Source of the DNA: Ectopseudomonas composti
GTDB taxonomy: Bacteria; Pseudomonadota; Gammaproteobacteria; Pseudomonadales; Pseudomonadaceae
DNA: 64,000 bases
Reading direction: 5' to 3'
Assembly (NCBI RefSeq): GCF_001567565.1
Contig: NZ_LSSW01000020.1
Span: 1 to 64,000, forward strand
In this document: positions 33,224 through 42,048 of the stretch, piece by piece
How positions within the stretch are numbered: position 1 is the first letter of the stretch
Layout: every line of letters begins with the position of its first letter
Program-made: the position numbers and the translations under genes
The notes under the pieces: generated by a model
Database searches by the model: none
The model's input: only the letters and a program-made list of their open reading frames with translations
What the model was told of the DNA's origin: nothing

Positions 33224-34745
33224 GCCGGTGATCTTCGGCGAGCGCCCGCTGAACATCGAGAACATCGTAGCCCTGTCGCAACGCCAGGCCCGAGCCCAGT
33301 TGCAGAACGACGCGGCCTACCGGGAAAAGATCGCCAAGGGCGCGCGTTTTCTCGACACCCTGCTGGACAAGGAAGGCGTGATCTATGGCGTCACCACCGG
33401 CTATGGCGACTCCTGCGTGGTAGCGGTGCCGCTGCACCAGGTCGAGGCACTGCCGCAGCACCTGTTCACCTTCCACGGCTGCGGCCTGGGCAAACTGCTC
33501 GACGCCCCCAGCACCCGCGCGGTGCTCGCGGCCCGTTTGCAGTCGCTGTGCCATGGGGTATCCGGGGTACGCGTGGAATTGCTCGAGCGCATCCAGGCGT
33601 TCATCGATCACGACGTGCTGCCGCTGATCCCGGAAGAAGGCTCGGTCGGCGCCAGCGGCGATCTCACCCCGCTGTCCTACGTCGCCGCCACCCTCAGTGG
33701 TGAGCGTGAGGTGCTGTACAAGGGCGAACGCCGCAGCGCCGCCGACGTGCATGAAGAACTCGGCTGGACGCCCCTGACCCTGCGCCCGAAAGAAGCCCTG
33801 GCGCTGATGAACGGCACCGCAGTGATGACCGCCCTGGCCTGCCTGGCCTATGCCCGCGCCGACTACCTGCTGAAACTGGCGACGCGCATCACTGCACTCA
33901 ACGTGATCGCCCTCGAAGGCAACCCGGAGCACTTCGACGAGCGCCTGTTCGCCGCCAAGCCGCACCCCGGGCAGACCCAGGTCGCCGCCTGGATTCGCCA
34001 GGACCTGGCCGTCGAAGCGCCGCTGCCGCCCCTGCATCGCCTGCAGGATCGCTACTCGATCCGTTGCGCGCCGCACGTGCTTGGCGTACTGGCCGACAGC
34101 CTGGGCCTGCTGCGCCAGTTCATCGAGATCGAACTCAACAGCGCCAACGACAACCCGCTGTTCGATGCCGAGACCGAGCGCACCCTGCACGGCGGGCACT
34201 TCTACGGCGGGCATATCGCCTTTGCCATGGACAGCCTGAAGAACCTCATCGGCAACGTCGCCGACCTGCTCGACCGCCAGCTCGCCCTGCTGGTGGACAG
34301 CCGCTACAACCACGGCCTGCCGAGCAATCTGTCCGGCGCACCGCTGGAAACCGCGATGATCAACCACGGCTTCAAGGCCGTGCAGATCGGCGCCAGCGCC
34401 TGGACCGCCGAAGCGCTGAAGAACACCATGCCGGCCAGCGTGTTCTCGCGCTCCACCGAATGCCACAACCAGGACAAGGTGAGCATGGGCACCATCGCCG
34501 CGCGCGATGCGCTGCGCAGCCTGGAGCTGACCGAACAGGTCGCTGCCGCCACCCTGCTGGCCGCCAACCAGGGCGTGTGGCTGCGCGAGCGCGCTGGCAA
34601 GCGCGACATTCCCGCACCGCTGGCAGCCATGCGCGAGCAACTGGCCAGTGACTTCCCGCCGGTGATCGAAGACCGCGCCCTGGAAGGCGAGCTGCGCCTG
34701 TGCCTGGAGCGCATCCGCAGCCAGCACTGGGGGCTGTATGCGTAA
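33204..34745 (+). CDS. Aromatic amino acid ammonia-lyase (PAL/TAL/HAL family)
   Basis: This 513-residue enzyme has the MIO-forming tripeptide Ala150-Ser151-Gly152 in GSVGASGDLTPLSY and the catalytic Tyr61 in YGVTTGYGDS. It eliminates ammonia from an aromatic amino acid. The place in the operon, between acyltransferase and thioesterase genes with overlaps, argues for a pigment role and not for hut-type histidine degradation. By eye, the substrate-selectivity pair aligns with Phe90-His91. In flexirubin loci a tyrosine ammonia-lyase provides coumarate as starter, so Tyr or Phe is the likely substrate. Confidence 0.9.
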   Translation: MTTYQPEPVIFGERPLNIENIVALSQRQARAQLQNDAAYREKIAKGARFLDTLLDKEGVIYGVTTGYGDSCVVAVPLHQVEALPQHLFTFHGCGLGKLLDAPSTRAVLAARLQSLCHGVSGVRVELLERIQAFIDHDVLPLIPEEGSVGASGDLTPLSYVAATLSGEREVLYKGERRSAADVHEELGWTPLTLRPKEALALMNGTAVMTALACLAYARADYLLKLATRITALNVIALEGNPEHFDERLFAAKPHPGQTQVAAWIRQDLAVEAPLPPLHRLQDRYSIRCAPHVLGVLADSLGLLRQFIEIELNSANDNPLFDAETERTLHGGHFYGGHIAFAMDSLKNLIGNVADLLDRQLALLVDSRYNHGLPSNLSGAPLETAMINHGFKAVQIGASAWTAEALKNTMPASVFSRSTECHNQDKVSMGTIAARDALRSLELTEQVAAATLLAANQGVWLRERAGKRDIPAPLAAMREQLASDFPPVIEDRALEGELRLCLERIRSQHWGLYA

Positions 34746-35163
34746 ATCAGGCGTGTTGCAGGCGCAGATCGAACTGCAGGTGCAGTTCTACGACGTCGAC
34801 ATGATGGAAATCGTCTGGCACGGCCACTACGTCAAGTACTTCGAGCAGGCGCGCTGCGCCCTGCTCGACAAGCTCGACCACAACTACCGGCAGATGCGTG
34901 ACTCCGGCTATGCCTGGCCGGTGATCGACCTGCAGCTGCGCTACGTGCGCGGCGCCCAGTTCGGCCAGCGCATCGTCGTGCGCGCCGACCTGGTGGAGTG
35001 GGAAAACCGCCTGAAGATCAACTACCTGATCAGCGATGCCGAGACGGGCGAGCGCATGACCCGTGGCAGTACCGTGCAAGTGGCCGTGGAAATCGCCACC
35101 CGAGAAATGCAGTTCAACTCGCCGCAGGTCTTCATCGATGCCGTGCAGAGGGCCATCGCGTGA
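34738..35163 (+). CDS. FadM/YbgC-type acyl thioesterase (ApeK type)
   Basis: This 141-residue single-domain hotdog thioesterase has the 4HBT active-site pattern YDVDMMEIVWHGHYVKYFE, with the catalytic Asp in DVD and the conserved H..Y. It likely releases the finished polyene acid from ACP or edits stalled chains. It overlaps the lyase gene by eight bases and the LolA-like gene by four. Confidence 0.9.
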   Translation: MRKSGVLQAQIELQVQFYDVDMMEIVWHGHYVKYFEQARCALLDKLDHNYRQMRDSGYAWPVIDLQLRYVRGAQFGQRIVVRADLVEWENRLKINYLISDAETGERMTRGSTVQVAVEIATREMQFNSPQVFIDAVQRAIA

Positions 35164-35834
35164 GACGCCTGCTCAGCGCCGTCCTGGCAGGCTGCGAATG
35201 CATAGCCCGGATGAAATCCGGGAAGCGTGTTGCGCTCAGGATGCCGCGGATTGCATTCGGGCTACTGCTGGCCGGCATTGCCCAGTCGGCGCTGGCGTTC
35301 GACCTCGACCAGCTCAGCGCGCAACTTGGCAAACCCGAGGTGGTGCGTGGTCACTTCATTCAGGAAAAGCACCTGCGTGCCCTGCCGCAACCACTGACCA
35401 GCCGCGGCCGCTTCGTCCTGTCCAGGGACCAAGGCCTGCTCTGGCTGCTCGAACGCCCGCTGCAGCAGGACTACCGCATCGATGCGCAGGGCATCGCCCG
35501 ACGTAGCGAACAGGGCTGGCAGCTGGTCGTCCAACAGAGCGCCAGCGCCCAGCAGAACCGCCTGTTCCTCGCCGTGCTCAAGGGTGACAGCAGCGGCCTG
35601 CGTCAGGACTTCGAACTGAGCCTGAGCGGCTCGGCCGAGGCCTGGACGCTCGACCTGACGCCGCGTAGCGTCCTGCTCAAGCAGGTCTTCAACGCCATCC
35701 ATATCAGCGGCGGCGCCCTGGTGCAGCGCATCGAGCTGCAGGAAACCCAGGGCGACAGCACCGTGCTGCGCCTCGAGGACAGCCAGCCCGGGCAAGCCCT
35801 GAGCGATGCGGAGCGACATGACTTCCAGAAGTGA
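35160..35834 (+). CDS. LolA-like outer-membrane carrier protein with repeat in its signal region
   Basis: This 224-residue protein is a periplasmic carrier of the LolA fold: GHFIQEKHLRALPQPLTSRG and similar strands match the family that carries lipids between membranes. The GTG at 35160 follows AGAGGG and overlaps the thioesterase stop, as expected in this operon. Oddly, the N-terminal 35 codons contain a palindromic repeat (35203-35264) in frame. In-frame ATGs at 35211 and 35241, both made by the repeat, would give compact signal peptides ending LLLAGIAQSALA before the mature FDLDQL. Confidence 0.85.
   Translation: MRRLLSAVLAGCECIARMKSGKRVALRMPRIAFGLLLAGIAQSALAFDLDQLSAQLGKPEVVRGHFIQEKHLRALPQPLTSRGRFVLSRDQGLLWLLERPLQQDYRIDAQGIARRSEQGWQLVVQQSASAQQNRLFLAVLKGDSSGLRQDFELSLSGSAEAWTLDLTPRSVLLKQVFNAIHISGGALVQRIELQETQGDSTVLRLEDSQPGQALSDAERHDFQK
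35203..35264. repeat. Palindromic TAGCCCGGATG...GGGCTA repeat inside a coding region, copy 2
   Basis: This 62-base element has inverted ends TAGCCCGGATG and CATTCGGGCTA, and a left hairpin CCCGGATGAAATCCGGG. It is like the intergenic copy at 23753-23812 but lies in the signal-peptide codons of the LolA-like gene without breaking the frame. Confidence 0.75.
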
Positions 35835-38145
35835 ATACTGGGGTTCACGGCTCTTCCCGCTCGCCCTGCTCCTGCTCGTCGTCGTTGCTGCCTGGCAGTG
35901 GCGAGGCGGCGCGCCCGTTTCGGCCAACCTGCTGGAGCTGGTGCCCAGCGGCAGACCCGACGCGCTCGAAGAGCAGGCCGTGCAACGCATGCAGGAGCCG
36001 CTCAACCGCGAACTGCTGGTGCTGATCAGCCACCCGCAACGCGAACAGGCCCTGGCGCTGGCTGCCGAACTGGGTCAGCGCTGGCAACAGCAGGCGCTGT
36101 TCGAGAAGGTGCAGTGGGATCCACAAGCCGACCTGGCCGGCATACGCCAGCAACTGCAGGAACAACGCCTGGCATTGCTGTCGGCAGCCGACCGCCAGCT
36201 GCTGATCGACGACCCCAGTGCCTTCGTTGCCAGACGCGTACAGGATCTGTTCGACCCCTTCCGCAGCCAGGGCGTGGTCGCCACCAATGACGACCTGCTC
36301 GGCCTGAGCACCCTGGTAGAGAAAAGCCTGCCCCATCAGCACAACGTTCAGGTCGATCTCAGCGGCGCCTTGATCGCCGAGAGCGAGGGGACCACCTGGG
36401 CACTGCTGCGCGCCCGCACCACTGCCGATGCCTTCGACGGCAACCTGGCGCTGGCGGTGGACGATCTGGTCAGCCAGGCCCGCGACCAGGTACAGGCGCG
36501 TGGCGGCCAGCTTCTGGCCATGGGCGGGTTGTTGTACTCCGCCCATGGCCAGCGCGAGGCCACAGGCGAAATCAGCCTGATGGGCAGCCTTGCCAGCGCC
36601 GGGGCGCTGCTGATGATGCTGCTGGTGTTTCGTCGGCTGCGCATACTGCTGGCCTTCGTCCCCGTCGGCGTCGGCGTGCTCGCCGGGCTGACGGCCTGTG
36701 TCGCGGTGTTCGGCCATATCCACGTGATGACCCTGGTACTCGGCGCCAGCCTGATCGGCGTGGCCATCGACTACCCTCTGCACCTGCTGTCGAAGAGCTG
36801 GACACTGCAACCCTGGGATAGCTGGCGTGCCCTGCGCGCTACGCTGCTGGGCCTGACCCTGGCGCTGCTGACCAATGTCATCGGCTATCTGGCACTGGCC
36901 TTCACGCCCTTTCCGGCCCTCAAGCAGGTGGCGATCTTCTCGGCAGCCGGACTGCTCGGCGCCTACCTGAGTACCCTGTTCCTGCTGCCAACGCTGCTCG
37001 GCAAAGCCGAGATTCGGCCCTGGCAGCGCCCCCATGTTCTCGCGCAGCGCCTGCTCGACTGGCGTGAAGCCCTATTGGGCAAGGTGCCAACACCCTGGCT
37101 GCTGTTGATCTTCGCCCTGTTCTGCACAGGCGGCGTGCTGCAGCTCTCGCACAAGGACGACCTGCGCCAGTGGGCCAGCGTGCCGCCACAATTGCTGGAG
37201 CAATCGAAAACCATCAGCCAGATCGTCGGCATGCAACCGACCAGTCAGTTCTTTCTGGTGCGTGGCGACGATGAGGAGCAACTGCTGCAGCGCCAGCATT
37301 TGCTCGGGCAGCGCCTGGACAAGCTGGTGGCGCAAGGTCAGTTGAAAAGCTATCTGGCGCTGAGCCAGCTGATCGCGTCAGCCACGCAGCAGGCAAGCCT
37401 GCGCCAGGCGCTCGCCGCACTGCCCAGCCACAGCGCCGCGCTCACCGAACTGGGCATCCCTGCCGAGGCCATCGAGCAGGAGACCCAGCAGCTACAAGCG
37501 CTGCCCACGCTGAGCATCGAGCAGGTGCTCGGCGCACCGCTGAGTGAACCCTGGCGCCCACTCTGGCTGGGCAATACGGCAGATGGACAGGTCGCCGGGC
37601 TGATCAGCCTGCAAGGTCTGAGCGACAGCAATCTGCTGGCCACCCAGGCCGCCGGGCTCGACGGGGTGAAACTGGTCGACCGCCTCGGCGAGCTCAATCG
37701 CCTGTTCGCGGCCACCCAGGTCAGCGCCGCCGAGTTCAAACTGGCCTCCTGCCTGCTGATCTTCGCCCTGCTGTGCAGCTGCTTTGGTGCACGCGGCGCC
37801 GCTCGCATACTGGCGGTGTCGCTGCTGGCGGCGTTGGCCAGCCTGGCCAGCCTGGGTTGGCTCGGCCAGCCGCTGACGCTGTTCAGCCTGTTCGGCCTGT
37901 TGCTGGTCACCGCCATTGGCGTGGACTACGCCATCTTGATCCGCGAGCAGGTCGGCGGTGCAGCCACCAGCCTGCTCGGCACACTGCTGTCGGCCCTGAC
38001 CACCTGGCTGTCGTTCGGCCTGCTGGCGCTGTCGAGCACCCCGGCGGTAAGCAATTTCGGCCTGACCATCAGCATCGGCCTGGTCTTCAGCTTCCTCCTC
38101 GCGCCCTGGGCAAGCGACAGGCAAGCCGAGGCGCAGTCGACATGA
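35818..38145 (+). CDS. MMPL/RND-type exporter (ApeM type)
   Basis: This 775-residue membrane protein has the 1+5+1+5 helix plan of MMPL exporters, with two large periplasmic loops (about residues 35-240 and 430-600). The second helices contain GASLIGVAIDYPLHLLSKSW and VTAIGVDYAILIREQV, both with the D-Y pattern linked to proton coupling. It probably moves the aryl-polyene lipid from the inner membrane to the LolA-like carrier encoded just upstream. GGAG before the ATG at 35818 sets the start. Confidence 0.92.
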   Translation: MTSRSEYWGSRLFPLALLLLVVVAAWQWRGGAPVSANLLELVPSGRPDALEEQAVQRMQEPLNRELLVLISHPQREQALALAAELGQRWQQQALFEKVQWDPQADLAGIRQQLQEQRLALLSAADRQLLIDDPSAFVARRVQDLFDPFRSQGVVATNDDLLGLSTLVEKSLPHQHNVQVDLSGALIAESEGTTWALLRARTTADAFDGNLALAVDDLVSQARDQVQARGGQLLAMGGLLYSAHGQREATGEISLMGSLASAGALLMMLLVFRRLRILLAFVPVGVGVLAGLTACVAVFGHIHVMTLVLGASLIGVAIDYPLHLLSKSWTLQPWDSWRALRATLLGLTLALLTNVIGYLALAFTPFPALKQVAIFSAAGLLGAYLSTLFLLPTLLGKAEIRPWQRPHVLAQRLLDWREALLGKVPTPWLLLIFALFCTGGVLQLSHKDDLRQWASVPPQLLEQSKTISQIVGMQPTSQFFLVRGDDEEQLLQRQHLLGQRLDKLVAQGQLKSYLALSQLIASATQQASLRQALAALPSHSAALTELGIPAEAIEQETQQLQALPTLSIEQVLGAPLSEPWRPLWLGNTADGQVAGLISLQGLSDSNLLATQAAGLDGVKLVDRLGELNRLFAATQVSAAEFKLASCLLIFALLCSCFGARGAARILAVSLLAALASLASLGWLGQPLTLFSLFGLLLVTAIGVDYAILIREQVGGAATSLLGTLLSALTTWLSFGLLALSSTPAVSNFGLTISIGLVFSFLLAPWASDRQAEAQST

Positions 38146-38228
38146 TCGGACCTGTATTAACCACTCCCCATAAAACCTGGCGCACGATGTGCCGGGTATG
38201 CCCACAACCTTGAGGCGAAGAAGTCGTC

Positions 38229-39476
38229 ATGCAATCTCCTGAAATCGAACAGCGTCAGATCGTCGTTATCGGTGCAGGCCCGTCCGGAGCAATCGCGGCA
38301 GCCATTCTCAAACGCCAGGGGCATGACGTGCTGGTGCTGGAGCGACAGCGCTTCCCGCGCTTCTCCATCGGCGAAAGCCTGCTGTCGCACTGCCTGGATT
38401 TCGTCGAGGAAGCCGGCATGCTCGAGGCTGTGCAGGCCGCCGGCTTTCAGACCAAACACGGCGCGGCGTTCGCCTGGGGTGAGCGTTACACCAGCTTCGA
38501 CTTCCGCGACAAGTTCACCGAAGGCAAGGGTTCGACCTATCAGGTGATCCGCGCCGACTTCGACAAGCTGCTGGCCGACGAAGCCGAGCGCCAGGGTGTG
38601 GAAATTCGCTACGAAGAGGAAATCTTCGCCGCCGACTTCAGCGGCGATTGCCCGCGCCTGTCGGTACGCCGCCTGGCCGATGATGCCGAGTACCAGGTCG
38701 AATGCGCCTTCGTCCTCGACGGCAGCGGCTATGGCCGCGTGCTGCCGCGCCTGCTCGACCTCGACACGCCATCGGCCTTCCCGGTGCGCCGCGCGGTGTT
38801 CACTCACATCGAGGACAACATCGACCCGGCCTCGGGCTTCAACCGCGAGATGATCCTCATCACCACCCACCCGACCCTGCGCGACGTGTGGTTCTGGACC
38901 ATCCCGTTCAGCAACGGCCGCTGCTCGCTGGGCGTGGTCTGCGCCGCCGAGCACTACGCGAACTACCCGCAGGATCTCGACGCCTGCCTCAAGCAGTTCG
39001 TTGCCGAGACCCCGTCGCTGAGCAAGGTGCTGGGCAATGCCGTGTGGGATACCCCGGCACGCGAAATCAACGGCTACTCGGCCAACGTCAAGAGCCTGCA
39101 CGGCCCGGGTTTCGCCCTGCTCGGCAATGCCGCGGAATTCCTCGACCCGGTGTTCAGCTCGGGCGTGACCATCGCCATGCGCTCGGCGAGCATGGCCGCA
39201 GGGCTGCTGCATCGCCAACTGGGCGGCGAGACGGTGGACTGGGAGAACGAGTTCGCCATCCCGCTCAAGCGCGGCGTGGATACCTTCCGCGTCTACGTCG
39301 AAGGCTGGTACGAGGGCTCCTTCCAGGATGTGATCTATTACGAGAAGGCATCCCCGGAAATTCGCCGCATGATCAGCTCGATCCTTGCCGGCTACGCCTG
39401 GGACGGTAAGAATCCCTATGTCTCCGAACCTCGCCGGCGCCTGCGCGTTCTAGCAGAGCTTTGCGCCCAAAACTGA
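38229..39476 (+). CDS. Flavin-dependent halogenase-like oxidoreductase
   Basis: This 415-residue FAD protein has the dinucleotide fold GAGPSG (15-20), followed by RFPRFSIGESLL, the segment typical of flavin-dependent halogenases. The halogenase motif WxWxIP is present as WFWTIP (221-226), and Lys76 in FQTKHGAAF falls where the catalytic Lys is expected in phenolic halogenases. Thus it may chlorinate or brominate the aryl head, as in xanthomonadins and some flexirubins. A non-halogenating dehydrogenase or monooxygenase is the alternative. It lies 83 bases after the exporter gene. Confidence 0.8.
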   Translation: MQSPEIEQRQIVVIGAGPSGAIAAAILKRQGHDVLVLERQRFPRFSIGESLLSHCLDFVEEAGMLEAVQAAGFQTKHGAAFAWGERYTSFDFRDKFTEGKGSTYQVIRADFDKLLADEAERQGVEIRYEEEIFAADFSGDCPRLSVRRLADDAEYQVECAFVLDGSGYGRVLPRLLDLDTPSAFPVRRAVFTHIEDNIDPASGFNREMILITTHPTLRDVWFWTIPFSNGRCSLGVVCAAEHYANYPQDLDACLKQFVAETPSLSKVLGNAVWDTPAREINGYSANVKSLHGPGFALLGNAAEFLDPVFSSGVTIAMRSASMAAGLLHRQLGGETVDWENEFAIPLKRGVDTFRVYVEGWYEGSFQDVIYYEKASPEIRRMISSILAGYAWDGKNPYVSEPRRRLRVLAELCAQN

Positions 39477-39617
39477 GAACCTATTTACAATCAGCTGCGC
39501 ATCGGCCCTACAGCGTTAGAAACAGGCTCGGAATGCTCATTTACAACTCGTAAACTCCGCTTCCTCGCCTGCTTCTGCCTTGTATGGCTCTAGCTCGCTA
39601 GCCCGTGAATAGATTCT
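39476..39617. repeat. MITE-like repeat with 13-base inverted ends
   Basis: The ends AGAACCTATTTAC and GTGAATAGATTCT are inverted repeats with two mismatches. The left end begins on the last base of the halogenase stop codon. A shorter palindrome, TTTAC-N5-GTAAA, lies inside (39540-39554). It fills the only large gap within the first pigment operon. I see no reading frame in it. Confidence 0.65.
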
Positions 39618-39632
39618 AAACAAGGATCGTCG

Positions 39633-40352
39633 ATGAACGCCCTGCGCCCCGTCTCGCCCACCTACGTAGAAGAAACCCGCTTCGGCTTCTGGTTCCTGCA
39701 AAGCCATGTCTGGCAGCACCATGTGCTGCGGGTTGCGATCAACGATCTGGTGCGTCTGATAGACGGCCCGCTGCCGCACGCCCCGGTCCTGCTGGACGCA
39801 GGCTGCGGCCAGGGGCGCTCCTTCGGCCTGCTCGACGCAGCGTTCTCGCCAGCGCGAATGATCGGCCTCGATGCAGACCCGCACAGCCTGGACTGCTCGC
39901 GCCGCGAGGCCGAGCGCCTGGGTCTCGAAGTCGAGCTGATCGCCAGCGACTGCGCCGCCATCGACCTGCCCGACGCCAGTGTCGACCTGCTGTTCTGCCA
40001 CCAGACGCTGCACCATCTGGTGGAGCAGGAGAAAGCCCTCGCCGAGTTCTGGCGCGTGCTCAAACCGGGCGGCCGGTTGCTGCTGGCCGAATCGACCAAG
40101 TTCTACATCGATACCTGGGTGATCCGCTGGCTGTTCCGCCACCCGATGCACGTTCAGCGCAGTGCCGAGCAGTATCTGGAAATGCTCGGCGCGCAGGGTT
40201 TCCAGTTCGACCAGAGCAGTATTTCCTACCCCTACCTGTGGTGGAGCCGCTCCAAGGACTTCGGCCTGCTGGAGCGCTGGGGGCTGATGCGACCCAAGCC
40301 GGTCGGTCAACGCGACGAAACGCTGCTCAACGTAGTGGCGCGTAAACCGTGA
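39633..40352 (+). CDS. SAM-dependent class I methyltransferase
   Basis: This 239-residue Rossmann-type methyltransferase has the SAM-binding motif LLDAGCGQGRSFGLL and the acidic GLDADPHS at the end of beta 2, then DLLFCHQTLHHLVEQ. It may methylate the aryl head or the terminal acid; the methylated ring of E. coli-type aryl polyenes offers a precedent. AAGGA lies before the ATG, just outside the repeat element. The stop overlaps the next start (TGATG). Confidence 0.9.
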   Translation: MNALRPVSPTYVEETRFGFWFLQSHVWQHHVLRVAINDLVRLIDGPLPHAPVLLDAGCGQGRSFGLLDAAFSPARMIGLDADPHSLDCSRREAERLGLEVELIASDCAAIDLPDASVDLLFCHQTLHHLVEQEKALAEFWRVLKPGGRLLLAESTKFYIDTWVIRWLFRHPMHVQRSAEQYLEMLGAQGFQFDQSSISYPYLWWSRSKDFGLLERWGLMRPKPVGQRDETLLNVVARKP

Positions 40353-40846
40353 TGCCACGCATACTCCTGCTCGCCGCCAGCCTGCTGCTGGGCGCCTGCG
40401 CCGCACATACGCCCGTGCCGCAAACGCCACCGGCACTGGTCGCACCCTTGCCGCTCAGCCTGCAGATCCAGCGCGAACAGGCACAGGTGCGACAGGACTG
40501 GCTGCTGGTGGTACAGCGTGAGGGCTCGGCCCTGCGCTGGTCACTGATGGACCCACTGGGTATCCCGCAGGCGCGTCAGCTACTGGATGCCGGGCAATGG
40601 CGCAACGACGGCCTGCTGCCGCCCAATGCCGAGGCCCGCGAACTGTTCGCCGCGCTGTTGTTCGCCCTGAGCCGAAGCGATGCGCTGCAGGCTTACCCGG
40701 CCGGAAGCTGGCAACAGCTGAACGATGATCAGCGCCGCCTCGCGCCGGACTGGACCATCGATTACCACGGCCCGGTGGATTTCACCCTTGGCAAGACCGG
40801 CCTGAACTACCGGATACGTGCACTGAACCTGGAAGAAAGCGATTGA
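40352..40846 (+). CDS. DUF3261 lipoprotein of aryl-polyene loci
   Basis: This 164-residue protein has a lipoprotein signal peptide with lipobox LGAC (Cys at about residue 17). The remainder is predicted as strands and short helices, and resembles the DUF3261 lipoproteins that occur in aryl-polyene clusters. It might serve as the outer-membrane acceptor or insertion factor opposite the LolA-like carrier, in the manner of LolB; this is an inference. It overlaps both neighbours by one base. Confidence 0.8.
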   Translation: MPRILLLAASLLLGACAAHTPVPQTPPALVAPLPLSLQIQREQAQVRQDWLLVVQREGSALRWSLMDPLGIPQARQLLDAGQWRNDGLLPPNAEARELFAALLFALSRSDALQAYPAGSWQQLNDDQRRLAPDWTIDYHGPVDFTLGKTGLNYRIRALNLEESD

Positions 40847-42048
40847 TGTCCTGCGCCCCCACCCCCGGCTATCTCCACGCACTCGGCCTGCTCTGCGCCC
40901 TCGGCGAAGGCAAGCAGGCGGTCGCCGATGCGCTGTTCGCCGGCGACACCTCAGGCATGCGCGCCGAAGACGGCTGGGTCAGCGAACGCAGCCTGACGGT
41001 GGGCGCCGTGCATACCGATCTACCCGCCATGCCGCCCGGCTTCAAGACCGCGCACAGCCGCAACAACCAACTGCTGTTGGCGGCAGCGCTGCAGATCGAG
41101 CCTGAGCTGCGCGCGGCCATCGCCCGCCATGGCGCTCATCGCGTCGGCCTGGTGCTGGGCACCAGCACCTCAGGGATTCGCGAGGCAGGCGAGCACATCG
41201 GGCGCCATGTCAACGAAGGCGCACTGCCGGCCGAATACGATTACGCCCAACAGGAAATGGCCGCACCCGCGAACTTCCTGGCGGACTGGCTGAAGCTCGG
41301 CGGCCCGGTCTACTGCCAATCCACGGCCTGCACCTCCAGCGCCCGCGCCCTGCTCAGCGCTCATCGCCTGCTGCGCATGGGCCTGTGCGACGCGGTGATC
41401 TGCGGGGGCGTGGACAGCCTGTGCCGACTGACCCTCAATGGCTTCTCCTCGCTGGAAGCGGTGTCGGCCGAACCCTGCAATCCGTTCTCGGTGAATCGCC
41501 ACGGCATCAACATCGGCGAAGCCGCCGCCCTTTTCCTGATGACCCGCGAGCCTGCCCCCATCGCCTTTCTGGGCGGCGGCGCCAGCTCCGACGCCCACCA
41601 TATTTCCGCCCCGCACCCGGACGGCCTGGGTGCCCGCAGCGCGATGGAAAAGGCCCTGAGCAACGCTGGTCTGACGCCGGAGCGCATCGATTATCTGAAC
41701 TTGCACGGCACCGCCACCCGACACAACGACGCAATGGAGAGCAAGGCCGTGCACGCCCTGTTTCCTGCTGGCCTGCCCTGCTCGTCGAGCAAGCCCATGA
41801 CCGGCCACACCCTGGGCGCCGCGGGCGCACTGGAAGCAGCCTTCTGCTGGCTGACCCTGAGCGAGTACAACCGCGACGGCCTGCTGCCACCCCATCTCTG
41901 GGACGGCCAGCCCGACCCCGAGCTGGCGCCGCTGGAACTGGTCCGGATTGGTGCCCGCCTGAGCCGTGCCCAGGGTCGTCACCTGATGAGCAACTCCTTC
42001 GCCTTTGGTGGCAACAACGTCGCGCTGATTCTGGGGGATGCACCATGA
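40846..42048 (+). CDS. Beta-ketoacyl-ACP synthase (ApeO type)
   Basis: This 400-residue FabF-like condensing enzyme has the full triad: Cys162 in STACTSSARA, His in LHGTATRHND, and His in TGHTLGAAGAL. It should be the elongating KS of the polyene system, working with the Cys-less partner encoded at 27275. The start at 40846 overlaps the lipoprotein stop by one base (TGATG), and its end overlaps the dehydratase gene by four. Confidence 0.92.
   Translation: MSCAPTPGYLHALGLLCALGEGKQAVADALFAGDTSGMRAEDGWVSERSLTVGAVHTDLPAMPPGFKTAHSRNNQLLLAAALQIEPELRAAIARHGAHRVGLVLGTSTSGIREAGEHIGRHVNEGALPAEYDYAQQEMAAPANFLADWLKLGGPVYCQSTACTSSARALLSAHRLLRMGLCDAVICGGVDSLCRLTLNGFSSLEAVSAEPCNPFSVNRHGINIGEAAALFLMTREPAPIAFLGGGASSDAHHISAPHPDGLGARSAMEKALSNAGLTPERIDYLNLHGTATRHNDAMESKAVHALFPAGLPCSSSKPMTGHTLGAAGALEAAFCWLTLSEYNRDGLLPPHLWDGQPDPELAPLELVRIGARLSRAQGRHLMSNSFAFGGNNVALILGDAP

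Noticed and set aside
33204..34745. Annotation as hutH (histidine degradation)
   Set aside because: There are no hut neighbours, the gene is overlapped by pigment genes on both sides, and the selectivity position does not look like the Ser-His of histidine lyases.
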